A DNA stretch of 57,415 nucleotides from Actinomycetes bacterium (GTDB taxonomy: Bacteria; Actinomycetota; Thermoleophilia; Solirubrobacterales; JACPNS01), in NCBI GenBank assembly GCA_023404495.1, contig JAEYBE010000021.1:1-57415 (forward strand). The letters run 5' to 3'. Position numbers and translations under genes: made by a program. The notes below the pieces were generated by a model, which had not been told where the DNA came from, did no database searches, and saw only the letters and a list, made by a program, of their open reading frames with translations. Shown piece after piece: positions 24,686-32,529 of the stretch. Position 1 is the stretch's first letter. Every line of letters starts with the position of its first letter.

Positions 24686-25528
24686 TTAGGACTTGCGCTC
24701 TTCGGCGACCGGCTTGCCGCCCTCGCCGATCATCTGCTGCGGTGGCCACGGGCCCAGCCAGTCGTCGCGCGCGCCGTCCATCGTCAGTACCGAGCCGCTG
24801 TAGAAGTCGCCGGCCGGCGATGCCAGGTAGGCCACTTGCCAAGCGACCTCCTCCGGTCGACCCAGGCGTCCGGCCGGAACCGAGTGCTCAAGGTTTTCGA
24901 CGACGACGCTCGGATACTTGGTCAGCAGCGTCTCGGTTGCGATCTGACCGATCGCCAAGGCGTTCAGCTTGATGTCAAAGCGCGCCCACTCGACGGCCAG
25001 CGTGCGCATCATGTTCTCCACCCCAGCGCGCGCGGCGCCGCTGTGGACCATCCCCGGCATCCCGTTGTGCGGCGAGAGCGTCACGCTGATCACCTTGCCG
25101 CCGCCGTTCCCAATCATCCACTTGGTCGCGACCGCGTGCGTCATCAGCCAGGTTCCGTGCACGTTCAGGCGGATCACCGTGTCGAAACCCTTTTCGGTGA
25201 TCGACTCGGCCGGCGCGAGAAACTGGCCTCCCGCGTTGTTTACGAGCGTGTCGATCTTTCCGTGCGTCTCGAGCGTCGCATCGACCAGCGCCTCGACCTG
25301 GTCTGCCTCCCGGATGTCGCACTGCATGGCGCTGCAGCTGCCGTCGCCACCTTCGCCCATGCAGAGGTCCGCAGTCTCCCGCAGCGGCTCAATCTCGCGC
25401 CCGCAGATCACCACGTCGGCACCGAGGCCAGTCAGTTCGATTGCCGTCTGGCGACCGATTCCGCTTCCGCCGCCGCTGACGATGATTACTTGGCCCGCCA
25501 GCAGGCCGTCCTTGTAAATGCTTGACAT
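24686..25528 (-). CDS. SDR oxidoreductase, enoyl-CoA reductase (PECR/DECR)-like
   Basis: A 280-residue short-chain dehydrogenase. The cofactor motif GGGSGIGR is near residue 17, NNAG near 90, and PEEVAWQVAYLAS near the end. In place of the classical YxxxK is HSGAARAGVENMMRTLAVEW, which resembles peroxisomal trans-2-enoyl-CoA reductase and 2,4-dienoyl-CoA reductases, enzymes that reduce double bonds of acyl-CoAs with NADPH. In those proteins a Tyr and Lys follow (YNLTK type); here ENMMR stands at that place. The start is MSSIYKDG. Role in unsaturated fatty acid metabolism is inferred. Confidence 0.82.
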   Translation of the reverse strand: MSSIYKDGLLAGQVIIVSGGGSGIGRQTAIELTGLGADVVICGREIEPLRETADLCMGEGGDGSCSAMQCDIREADQVEALVDATLETHGKIDTLVNNAGGQFLAPAESITEKGFDTVIRLNVHGTWLMTHAVATKWMIGNGGGKVISVTLSPHNGMPGMVHSGAARAGVENMMRTLAVEWARFDIKLNALAIGQIATETLLTKYPSVVVENLEHSVPAGRLGRPEEVAWQVAYLASPAGDFYSGSVLTMDGARDDWLGPWPPQQMIGEGGKPVAEERKS

Positions 25529-25595
25529 GCGGCCGAGCGTACCGAGCGGTACGGGCGCGGCGGCAACCGGGCCGCCGCGCGCGCCGCTCATCAGC

Positions 25596-26483
25596 TCAGC
25601 TGTTGGCGCGAATCGCCCGCCAGACGATCGCCGCCATCGCGGCTTCGCCGGCTGTGTTCGGGTGGATCGGCGCACCGGGAAGCGTCGGGACGACCGCCTC
25701 GATCCAACGCTTGGCCGGACCTTGACAGGCATCGTGTCCGATGCTCGGCGTGTAGGTGTCGACGTACACCGCGCCGTTGGCGTCCGCCTGCGCCTTGAGC
25801 ATCGCGTTGAGGTTCTTCTCAACCGTGATCAGGTACTTGATGTCGCCATTGCTGACCGGCAGGATCGGCCAGCAACCCTGGCCGTTCTCGGGCAGAATGT
25901 CCGGGTAGCCGACGAGAAAGATCTTCGCCAGCGGCGAGCGCTGCTTGATGCCTCGGAGCACCGCCCCGACCTTGGGCCCATTGTCGATCATCCGCTGGGC
26001 GAGCGTGTCGACGCCGTTCTTTACGAACTTGTCCTTGCACGGCGTGCCAAAGGGCGAAGCGTTCAGGCAGTCGGTGGCGATCGACGAGAAGCCGACATCG
26101 TTGCCGCCGATGCCCACGGTCACCAGCCGCGTGTCGGCCGTCAGGGCATCGAACTGCGGCTTGGCCGGACCCGGCGTGACTCCCTGTGAAGTAGTCATGT
26201 CCTTGGTCTGGCCACCGCTGCAGCTGACGTCCGTGAAGTCGCGAAGCCCGGTCAGCGGGCGGATCAGATGCGGGTAATTGTTGATCGACTGGATGCAGCC
26301 AAGCGGCGCATCTTCGGCGGTCGGCGGTCCGACGAGCGGGCCAGCGGTGTAGGAGTCGCCCAGCGCGACGTAGCGCCCTTGCGTCAGTGCAGATGCGAAG
26401 CTCGCGGTGGCCATCAGTACGCAGGCCGCCATTGCGAATGTCAACAGCGCAGGCAGCAGCCGACGCGAACGTTCTGTATTCAA
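25596..26483 (-). CDS. Secreted SGNH hydrolase/lipase with TTG start
   Basis: A 295-residue exported SGNH hydrolase. A signal peptide (LLPALLTFAMAACVLMATASFASA) is followed by block I YVALGDSYTAG with the nucleophile Ser, SCSGGQTKDM, GIGGNDVGFS (block III) and HPNTAGEAAM with the catalytic His. Paired cysteines suggest disulfides outside the cell. No ATG or GTG fits; TTG at 26483 is preceded by GGAGG 6 bases upstream and gives the signal peptide directly, so I take it as the start. The family resembles Streptomyces-type secreted lipases. Confidence 0.85.
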   Translation of the reverse strand: MNTERSRRLLPALLTFAMAACVLMATASFASALTQGRYVALGDSYTAGPLVGPPTAEDAPLGCIQSINNYPHLIRPLTGLRDFTDVSCSGGQTKDMTTSQGVTPGPAKPQFDALTADTRLVTVGIGGNDVGFSSIATDCLNASPFGTPCKDKFVKNGVDTLAQRMIDNGPKVGAVLRGIKQRSPLAKIFLVGYPDILPENGQGCWPILPVSNGDIKYLITVEKNLNAMLKAQADANGAVYVDTYTPSIGHDACQGPAKRWIEAVVPTLPGAPIHPNTAGEAAMAAIVWRAIRANS

Positions 26484-26512
26484 GTGATCCCTCCCCAGGA
26501 TGTCTGTTCTGC

Positions 26513-26533
26513 GGCCGCGTTCCGAGCGCGGCC
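26513..26533. promoter_or_regulatory. Dyad in divergent promoter region
   Basis: Perfect 7-bp arms GGCCGCG/CGCGGCC with a 7-bp spacer lie in the 163-base divergent region between the secreted SGNH gene and the AI-2E-type permease. A second small dyad, GTACC-AAGC-GGTAC, follows at 26539-26552. Either could be an operator or 5'-leader hairpin; nothing else is evident in this gap. Confidence 0.35.
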
Positions 26534-26646
26534 TACGTGTACCAAGCGGTACGCCAACACTGTAACGACTACTGACGCGGCGTGTAAGAAAATCCCTCGT
26601 CCGGGCGATCTCTGCCCGTCTGGATGCGTCCATACGATGGATTTCC

Positions 26647-27798
26647 GTGGAGGCAGGCCCCTGGTACACCCCCTCTCGAGACGAGAGTTTCGATCGCCGA
26701 GTGATCCGCACCGTCGTGACGGTGGTGATCGTGATCCTCACGCTCTACCTGATCTACCTGCTGCGCACGCCACTGCTGTGGCTGGTGATCGCGATGTTCG
26801 TCGCGATCGCCGTTTCCGGCCCGGTCAATCTGCTCTCGCGGCACATCCCTCGATCGGCCTCGATCGCCGTCGTTTATGTGGCGATTGTCCTGGTCCCGAT
26901 CGCGCTCGGCGCCGCACTGCTCCCGCCGCTGGTCAAATCGACCGTGACGCTGATCGACGATCTCCCTGGCTACATCAATGATCTCCAGGACACGCTGCAA
27001 AAGGACAAGCGGTTCGAGAAGATCGACGAGAACTTCGACATCCAGCAGCAGCTGAACGACCTCCAACGCAATCTCGCCGGGCGGATCGGCGACGCGGCCG
27101 GCGCGCTCAGCAAGATCGGCGAGTGGGTGATCAACTCAGTCTTCGGCGCGTTCACGATCTTCATCCTCAGCATCTTCATGGTCGCGCGTGGCCGCGGGTG
27201 GATCGACGCCCTGGTGCGGCGAAGAGACGGGCCCGAGGGCGCGGCGCTCGACCGCACGTTCGAGCGCATCGGCGATTCGGTCAGCCGCTACATCGGTGGC
27301 GCGCTACTCCAGGCATTCATCGCCGGACTCGCCGCATTCATTGTGCTGTCGATCCTCGGAGTGCCGTCGCCACTTGTGCTCGCGTTCGTGGTCGCCGTCT
27401 TCGATGTGATCCCGATGGTCGGCTCGACGATCGCGGGTGTCTTCGTCGGCATCGTCACCCTGTTTGCCACTTTCCCGATCGACACGATCGTCTGGGCGGC
27501 CTTCGTAATCGGCTACCAGCAATTCGAGAACTATGTGATCCAGCCACGGATCCAGAGCGAGGCGGTCAACCTGGAGCCGTTCGTGGTGCTGATCGCGGTG
27601 CTCTTCGGCGGCACGCTGATGGGCGTGGTCGGCGCGATCCTTGCGATCCCGATCGCGGCGACGCTACTTATCGCTGCCCAGGAGTGGGGCAACTTCAAGG
27701 AAGAGGTCCACGCGATCGAGGCCGGTGGCGATCAGTCCTCGTCCGAACCGGACGATTCCGGACCCGCGGAGGGGTCTGGCAACGTCGGATCGACGTAG
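26647..27798 (+). CDS. AI-2E family (PerM/TqsA-type) membrane permease
   Basis: A 383-residue integral membrane protein of the AI-2E transporter family. Membrane helices flank a soluble middle region (LPGYINDLQDTLQKDKRFEKIDENFDIQQQLNDLQ, about 115-155), and the family C-terminal block GVPSPLVLAFVVAVFDVIPMVGSTI and YQQFENYVIQPRIQSEAVNLEPF is clear. Members export autoinducer-2 or act as ion antiporters; which applies here is not known. The GTG at 26647 is used. The acidic Ser-rich tail overlaps the end of the K+ channel gene by 67 bases on the other strand. Confidence 0.9.
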   Translation: MEAGPWYTPSRDESFDRRVIRTVVTVVIVILTLYLIYLLRTPLLWLVIAMFVAIAVSGPVNLLSRHIPRSASIAVVYVAIVLVPIALGAALLPPLVKSTVTLIDDLPGYINDLQDTLQKDKRFEKIDENFDIQQQLNDLQRNLAGRIGDAAGALSKIGEWVINSVFGAFTIFILSIFMVARGRGWIDALVRRRDGPEGAALDRTFERIGDSVSRYIGGALLQAFIAGLAAFIVLSILGVPSPLVLAFVVAVFDVIPMVGSTIAGVFVGIVTLFATFPIDTIVWAAFVIGYQQFENYVIQPRIQSEAVNLEPFVVLIAVLFGGTLMGVVGAILAIPIAATLLIAAQEWGNFKEEVHAIEAGGDQSSSEPDDSGPAEGSGNVGST

Positions 27799-28151
27799 TC
27801 CTGCAGTCGGCTCGGGTCGCTGGTGAAGCCCTTACGCCGGCCGATCGAAGTGACCTGATTCTTCACCGCGGCACGACCGATCCCGTTGATCACGGCGAGG
27901 AACATTCCGACGCCGCTGAGCACGAAGAGCACCGTGAAGAGTTTGCCGAGGTCCGTCGTGGGCGCCGGGTTGCCAAACCCGACGGTCGTCAGCGTGGTCA
28001 CGCAGAAGTAGAGCGAGTCCACGAAGCTCCAGTGCTCAACGAGCATGTAGAAGATCACCCCACTCGTCAGCAAGACGATTGCTGACCGCAACGCCCCGCG
28101 GGCCTCAGGCTCCTTGAGCGCTTGCCGGAGCGTGATGATCCAGAAGTACAT
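27732..28151 (-). CDS. Two-helix potassium channel protein
   Basis: A 139-residue KcsA-like pore protein. Helix 1 (about 22-39), the pore loop WSFVDSLYFCVTTLTTVGFGN with selectivity filter TTVGFG (55-60), and helix 2 (LFTVLFVLSGVGMFLAVI, about 72-89) are complete. A polar C-terminal tail without an RCK domain follows. It would form tetrameric K+ channels in the membrane. The 3' end overlaps the AI-2E-type gene by 67 bases and its start is 60 bases from the divergent YihY gene. Confidence 0.9.
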   Translation of the reverse strand: MYFWIITLRQALKEPEARGALRSAIVLLTSGVIFYMLVEHWSFVDSLYFCVTTLTTVGFGNPAPTTDLGKLFTVLFVLSGVGMFLAVINGIGRAAVKNQVTSIGRRKGFTSDPSRLQDYVDPTLPDPSAGPESSGSDED

Positions 28152-28211
28152 GGAGCCAGCCTAAGCACGCCGCCTGACGGGTATCTCCGCCTGATCGGGA
28201 ACAATCTGCCC

Positions 28212-29117
28212 ATGCTCAAGCGCCGCGCCAAAGCCGTTTACGAACAGCTGGACATCGTCTTCACGCGCTTCGGCGAGCACCGGCTGACCGACTGGGCGGC
28301 AGCTCTGACCTACTACTCGGTGCTCTCGATCTTCCCCGGCCTTCTGGCGCTGGTGTCGCTGCTCGGGATCGTCGGGCACGGCACGCAGGACGCGATCATC
28401 GACACGCTCAGCGACCTGCCCGACGGGCCGGCGCGCGACATCATCCTCGGCGCGATGAAGAATCTCCAGGGCGCGGCCGGCGCGGCGACCACCGCCCTCG
28501 TCGTGGGTTTGTTGGTCGCGCTCTACTCGGCTTCAAGCTACATCGGCGCGTTCATTCGCGCTGCCGGCGTGATCCTCGGCGTTGAGGAGACGCGCCGCTT
28601 CTTCGTGACGATCCCGCTGCGCTTCGCCTTGACGCTCGTGCTGATGGTGCTGGCGATCATCACCGCGACCGCGATCGTCCTGACCGGTCCGATCGCCGAA
28701 CAGTTCACGCGAGTGACCGGCGTGCACGCCGACGCAATCGGCGGTTGGGGCGTGATCAAGTGGCCGATTCTGCTGCTGCTCTTCTACGCGGCGCTTGGTG
28801 TGCTCTACAGCCTCGGGCCTAACTTCAAGGAGAAGCGCTTTCGTTTCGGTACTGCTGGCAGCACGCTGGCGTTCGTCCTGTGGCTGATCGCATCGCTGCT
28901 CTTCAGCCTCTACGTGGCCAACTTCGGCCACTACAACAAGGTCTTCGGCAGCCTCGCCGGCGTCGCTGTCTTTCTGATCTGGCTCTATTGGTCAAACATC
29001 GCCGTGCTGCTGGGGCTCGAGTTCGACCATGAGCTTGCGCGCTTCAAACGCAAGTACGGCTATGGCGCGTTCAGTCGCCAGCGTTTCCAGCAGGAGGACC
29101 GGCCGGCCGAAGCCTGA
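28212..29117 (+). CDS. YihY/virulence factor BrkB family membrane protein
   Basis: A 301-residue protein with six predicted membrane helices. The family pattern is clear: DWAAALTYYSVLSIFPGLLAL near residue 28, ALYSASSYIGAFIRA, LGPNFKEKRFRFGTAGSTLAFVLWLIAS, and FGSLAGVAVFLIWLYWSNIAVLLGLEFDHE. Members were once mis-annotated as ribonuclease BN; the function is unknown and may be transport. The Met at 28212 is chosen because longer readings overlap the divergent K+ channel start. It ends 5 bases before the convergent aldo-keto reductase. Confidence 0.9.
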   Translation: MLKRRAKAVYEQLDIVFTRFGEHRLTDWAAALTYYSVLSIFPGLLALVSLLGIVGHGTQDAIIDTLSDLPDGPARDIILGAMKNLQGAAGAATTALVVGLLVALYSASSYIGAFIRAAGVILGVEETRRFFVTIPLRFALTLVLMVLAIITATAIVLTGPIAEQFTRVTGVHADAIGGWGVIKWPILLLLFYAALGVLYSLGPNFKEKRFRFGTAGSTLAFVLWLIASLLFSLYVANFGHYNKVFGSLAGVAVFLIWLYWSNIAVLLGLEFDHELARFKRKYGYGAFSRQRFQQEDRPAEA

Positions 29118-29122
29118 GCACG

Positions 29123-30262
29123 TCAGTGCGTACTCGAAAGCTGGCGATCGGGATCGATGCCCCATCGCTCGGCCAGCTCACGCAGGCCTGAATCCAGCGG
29201 CCAGCTGTCGGGCGCCGGTTGCTCGGCTTCGGGTGAAGCGCCCTTGAGGCGCATACAGTTCGTGTTGTCGCCGATTGCGCGCAGCTGCTCGATGTCAGCC
29301 GCCGTCAGCGGGTTCGCGCCGCTCACCGCGGCGAGTTCCGCCCGCTTCTGCTCGGCAGACTTGCCGGAGCTCGGCTCCTCGATCAACGTCGGCGCAACGC
29401 ACTGAACCTGCTCGTGCGCGAGGTTCCACCACGCGGCGAGTTGCAGCGGCGTAAGACCGTGCGCCTGTGCGATCGGACGCGCCTGGTCGAGTTTGGCCGA
29501 ACCTTGCTCAACCCAGCCGTCCGGCCGAAAACAGCGGTGATCGCGCTCGGCGAACTGATGACCGGGCCGCACGTCGTCGTGGAAGATGCCGCCGTAATCG
29601 ACCACTCGCGTAATCAGCTTGACGTCATGCTTTGCGGCCGCCGGCAGCACCAGTTCGCCCGGCCACGGCTCGAACGGATTGAGAATGATCATCGCCCAGT
29701 CGATCAGCTCGCCATAGCGCTCGAGACACTCGATCACGTCCAGCGTGAACCCGTTTGCCGGGCCGGGCGCTACGCCGAGCATCCGCGTGAGACCCGCCTC
29801 TCGCAGCGTGGCCATTCCTTCCCAGACCGCAGGGTCAGTGAACCCGCGCCTGTCGGGATTGTGCAGCAACAACAGATCGAACGCGCTTGCGCCGATGCGC
29901 TCGAGGCTGCGCTCGGTCGCCATGCGCAGATAATCGGCATAGTCCGCTGGGCCGCGCAGGCGCGGATCGGTGAAGCGCGGGAAACCCTTCGCGCCCTCGC
30001 GCTCGCCTTCATAGAAGTCGTGTCCGACCGCGCCGACCAGACAGAAACTCTCCCGAACCAATCCGGCGATCGCGTCGCCGGCCAGGCGGTCGGCCGCGCC
30101 GGCACCGTATGCATCGGCGGTGATCAGCGTGTCGACTCCGTTGCCCGGGCGCAGCAGCGGGATCAGGCGCTCGTCGGGCAGGTCGACTCCGAAATGCATG
30201 TGGCGGCCTCCGCTCCAGGTACCAAGTGCGGAGATCGTGGGGTCGAGTCCAGCGTCGCTCAC
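29123..30262 (-). CDS. Aldo/keto reductase-like protein
   Basis: A 379-residue TIM-barrel protein of the aldo/keto reductase superfamily. The motif TADAYGAGAADRL resembles the D-x3-Y-G active-site strand, and DLLLLHNPD holds the catalytic His. The catalytic Lys is not obvious: the strand reads CLVGAVGHDFYEGE where most members have a TK. A late HGLTPLQLAAWWNLAH matches the usual cofactor-side region. About 70 C-terminal residues go beyond the common core. The GTG at 30262 overlaps the stop of the SRAP gene as GTGA, so the two are coupled. Substrate unknown; the weak catalytic tetrad leaves enzymatic activity open. Confidence 0.75.
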   Translation of the reverse strand: MSDAGLDPTISALGTWSGGRHMHFGVDLPDERLIPLLRPGNGVDTLITADAYGAGAADRLAGDAIAGLVRESFCLVGAVGHDFYEGEREGAKGFPRFTDPRLRGPADYADYLRMATERSLERIGASAFDLLLLHNPDRRGFTDPAVWEGMATLREAGLTRMLGVAPGPANGFTLDVIECLERYGELIDWAMIILNPFEPWPGELVLPAAAKHDVKLITRVVDYGGIFHDDVRPGHQFAERDHRCFRPDGWVEQGSAKLDQARPIAQAHGLTPLQLAAWWNLAHEQVQCVAPTLIEEPSSGKSAEQKRAELAAVSGANPLTAADIEQLRAIGDNTNCMRLKGASPEAEQPAPDSWPLDSGLRELAERWGIDPDRQLSSTH

Positions 30263-30954
30263 AGCAACTCCCCCTGGGCTGGGCCTTCTAGGGGCGCCGG
30301 CTCGATCAGCTCGGGGCCCTCGAGGGAAGAGTTGCCGATCGCCCGACCGATCGCAAGTGCGCTCATCTCGGCGGACGGATAGGGAGCAAGCACGCCGAGG
30401 GCCTCGTCGGCGTCTTCGCCCAGCCAATCGTCAACCTCCGACTCATGGAGCATCGCCGGCATCCGGTCATGCACGCCCTCGACGAGTTCATTTGGATCGC
30501 CGGTGACGATCACGCACTCACGTGCTGCTTCTGGGTCCTCAGCCCGCGACTCCGAATAGAGCCCCGCAAACCAGAACCCTCCGCCGCCGTCACGAGTGAA
30601 GAGATAAGGCTGCTTGTGCTTTTGCGTGCCCTGAGGAGCACGCCACTCGTAGAACCCGTCAGCGGGTATTGCGCAGCGGCGGCTCTCCAGCATGGGCCGC
30701 CAGAAGCGGCTTTCCTTGAGTTTTTCTCCGCGCGCGTTGATCATCTGGGCCGGACCGCCTTTCCAAGGGGCTTCAATCCCCCACTTCATCTGCTCGAGTG
30801 CGCGCCCGCCCTGCCCGCGGGTGATCGCAAGCACGAGTTGACCGGGCGAAACGTTGTAGCGAGGCCGGCGCACAGCCGTCGCCAGCGTCGGGAAGGTGTT
30901 GGAGAAGTCGGCCTCGACCCAGTCGGGGTCCTGCAGCTTGTAACGACCGCACAT
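30259..30954 (-). CDS. SRAP/HMCES-family abasic-site-shielding protein (YedK-like)
   Basis: A 231-residue SRAP domain protein that forms a covalent thiazolidine link with abasic sites in single-stranded DNA. Met1 is followed directly by the catalytic Cys2 (MCGRYKL), which fixes the start at 30954 because the Met must be removed to expose Cys2. Other conserved residues are Asn73 in MINARGE, Glu103 in GFYEWRAP and His162 in VHDRMPAML. It is the upstream gene of a coupled pair with the aldo-keto reductase, an unexplained association. Length is normal for YedK. Confidence 0.93.
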   Translation of the reverse strand: MCGRYKLQDPDWVEADFSNTFPTLATAVRRPRYNVSPGQLVLAITRGQGGRALEQMKWGIEAPWKGGPAQMINARGEKLKESRFWRPMLESRRCAIPADGFYEWRAPQGTQKHKQPYLFTRDGGGGFWFAGLYSESRAEDPEAARECVIVTGDPNELVEGVHDRMPAMLHESEVDDWLGEDADEALGVLAPYPSAEMSALAIGRAIGNSSLEGPELIEPAPLEGPAQGELL

Positions 30955-31046
30955 ATCGGCCACCAACGTAGCCGCTAACAATTCGTTAATGCGCAGAACC
31001 TGCGGAATGAATCCCTCTGGTCGATACTCCTGCACATACCGAGCAA

Positions 31047-31076
31047 CACATGCATCACCCCCCTCCGATGCGTGTG
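31047..31076. promoter_or_regulatory. C-rich-loop hairpin upstream of SRAP gene
   Basis: Arms CACATGCATC and GATGCGTGTG (one T.G wobble on the plus strand) enclose a 10-base C-rich loop. It lies about 93 bases upstream of the SRAP start, within a 199-base gap. A smaller dyad TAAC-AATTC-GTTA at 30976-30988, 22 bases from the SRAP start, may mark a promoter or operator. Nothing in this gap codes convincingly. Confidence 0.4.
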
Positions 31077-31094
31077 CGATGGGAACGAGAAGCA

Positions 31095-31125
31095 GAGAAG
31101 AGCGGCCTGAGCAGCCGCTCTTCTC
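31095..31125. terminator. Terminator-like hairpin after GNAT gene
   Basis: A perfect 12-bp inverted repeat (GAGAAGAGCGGC and its complement) with a 7-base loop lies 29 bases beyond the stop of the minus-strand GNAT gene. The T-tract is short on either strand (GTTTA on plus, TGCTTCTCGTT on minus). Termination of the acetyltransferase transcript is the likely use. Confidence 0.6.
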
Positions 31126-31153
31126 GTTTAAGCGCTGGCCCGCTCGTTGGTCC

Positions 31154-31936
31154 TCACGCGAAGCGAGTGTGCTGCCAGAGATTGATCACGGCGCCAAGAT
31201 CCCGGTAGCCGAGCTTCGCGTAAAGCGGAACCCCCGCGGCCGAAGCCTGCAACGTGCTGGTGGCGAATCCGTCGCTTCGCGCGGCGTTGAGCGCCGCCGT
31301 CATCGCCGCCTTCGCGAAGCCGCCGCCCTGCGCCGCCGGCTCGCTTGCAACCCAGTAGATCCCGCAGTCCTCGCCGTTTGGGAGTGAGACGACGACCGCA
31401 ACAGGCTCGCCGTCCTCTGCCAGCGCGAGAAAGCAGCGCGCGCCCGGGAGCTGCGGAGCCGCGGCTGCAGCGCCGAACAGGCCATCGGGAACCCCGTAGG
31501 CCCGCTCGTTGATCCGCGCCGCGCTGGCAAGATCCCACCGCTCAACAACACAGTCGGTGCTTGTCTCCAGATTGAGTGCGTCGAGCCCTGCACCCATCGC
31601 CAGGGGCCGCGAATCAATCGACATCCCGCGACCGCGGGCGATCGCCTCGGCATCTGCGTCCCCCTCGACGATCCACGCGCTCCAGCGCATCACCGGCGAT
31701 TCGTCGTAGACCCCCCACATCGCCTCAAGCGCGCCGGCAAGCGTCTCGGGCCGATCGCGGTCGTGCAGCGTCGCGTTGAACAGGGAGGCCAACGGAATCA
31801 TCGGCGCGAGCGCCGAGAGCGCGCCATCGTGTTCGTGGAGCGATCCGCCCTCCGAATCGCCGCAGAGCCGCAGGAATGGTTCTATGCCGCGGTAACACGC
31901 GGCGAGCAATGCGCCGTCTGACGGCGCTCTGCTCAC
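31154..31936 (-). CDS. GNAT-family acetyltransferase-like protein
   Basis: A 260-residue protein whose C-terminal half is a GNAT fold. YWVASEPAAQGGGFAKAAMTAALNAARSDG resembles the acetyl-CoA-binding motif A, here AQGGGFAKA in place of the common Q/RxxGxG/A pattern, and it ends with VPLYAKLGYRDLG typical of motif B. The N-terminal half (about 1-115) is probably a degenerate second GNAT unit. It would transfer an acyl group to an amine; the acceptor is unknown. It lies 13 bases downstream of the cupredoxin gene and may share its transcript. Confidence 0.8.
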   Translation of the reverse strand: MSRAPSDGALLAACYRGIEPFLRLCGDSEGGSLHEHDGALSALAPMIPLASLFNATLHDRDRPETLAGALEAMWGVYDESPVMRWSAWIVEGDADAEAIARGRGMSIDSRPLAMGAGLDALNLETSTDCVVERWDLASAARINERAYGVPDGLFGAAAAAPQLPGARCFLALAEDGEPVAVVVSLPNGEDCGIYWVASEPAAQGGGFAKAAMTAALNAARSDGFATSTLQASAAGVPLYAKLGYRDLGAVINLWQHTRFA

Positions 31937-31949
31937 TTGACTGCCCAGC

Positions 31950-32447
31950 TCACCGGACGGTGAGGGTGCCGACCATGCCCGCCTGCTCGTGGCCGGGAAC
32001 GGTGCAGAAGAACGTGTAGGTGCCCGCGCCGACGTCCTTGATCACGAGTTCGGTGCTGCCCTTGGTGACCTCTTTGCTCTCGCCGAGGACTTTGTCGCCC
32101 GAGTCGCGCACCGCCACGTCGTGCGGAACGGCAGACTCATTTGTGAGCGCGATCGTGATCGCGCCTGCGTTGGCGTTGAGCTTCTTGGTGTTGAACTTGA
32201 GCGCGCCGCCCGGGTCAGCTGAAAGCGAGAGCTTTGTGCCCTTGGTGCCGCCGGAAGCACCGGCCTTCCCCTCACGCGTAGGGTTGGTGCTCGCCGGGCC
32301 CGTCGGCTCGCCAGCCTTCTCCTTGCGGATCTCCTCCTGCATCGCCGGGTTGTCGTCGGTGGTGTTGGTGCTGTCCTGCGCGCAGCCGGCGAAGATCGAC
32401 AGCGCAAGTGCGGCCAGGGCGAGCAACATGACGGACTTGGACTTCAT
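31950..32447 (-). CDS. Cupredoxin (plastocyanin/azurin-like) lipoprotein
   Basis: A 165-residue exported copper protein. The lipobox FAGC places lipidated Cys22 after a short hydrophobic signal, and a flexible linker (about 23-70) precedes the cupredoxin domain. Type I copper ligands are visible: His109 (VPHDVAV), Cys148, His153 and Met158 in CTVPGHEQAGM, with normal C-x4-H-x4-M spacing. It would be tethered to the outer face of the membrane and carry electrons or bind copper. The CtaG-like oxidase factor at 34675 and csoR/copA elsewhere in the window suggest copper-dependent respiration. Divergent from purE. Confidence 0.92.
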   Translation of the reverse strand: MKSKSVMLLALAALALSIFAGCAQDSTNTTDDNPAMQEEIRKEKAGEPTGPASTNPTREGKAGASGGTKGTKLSLSADPGGALKFNTKKLNANAGAITIALTNESAVPHDVAVRDSGDKVLGESKEVTKGSTELVIKDVGAGTYTFFCTVPGHEQAGMVGTLTVR

Positions 32448-32501
32448 TTCGTGAACCACCTCGGATGGCGCAATGCGCGCGACGATTGGCAAGGAAGGAT
32501 G

Positions 32502-32525
32502 GGCCGCTCATGTTATCTTGCGGCC
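32502..32525. promoter_or_regulatory. Dyad just upstream of purE
   Basis: Perfect arms GGCCGC and GCGGCC enclose a 12-base AT-rich loop containing TGTTATCTT. The dyad ends 4 bases before the purE GTG. A possible -35 TTGGCA is at 32486-32491. The AT-rich loop could be the -10 region of a leaderless purE promoter flanked by an operator; the spacing is not ideal, so this is tentative. Confidence 0.4.
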
Positions 32526-32529
32526 AGTC

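Noticed and set aside
32461..32529. Purine riboswitch before purE
   Set aside because: The leader is too short and lacks the three-way junction; only a simple dyad is present.
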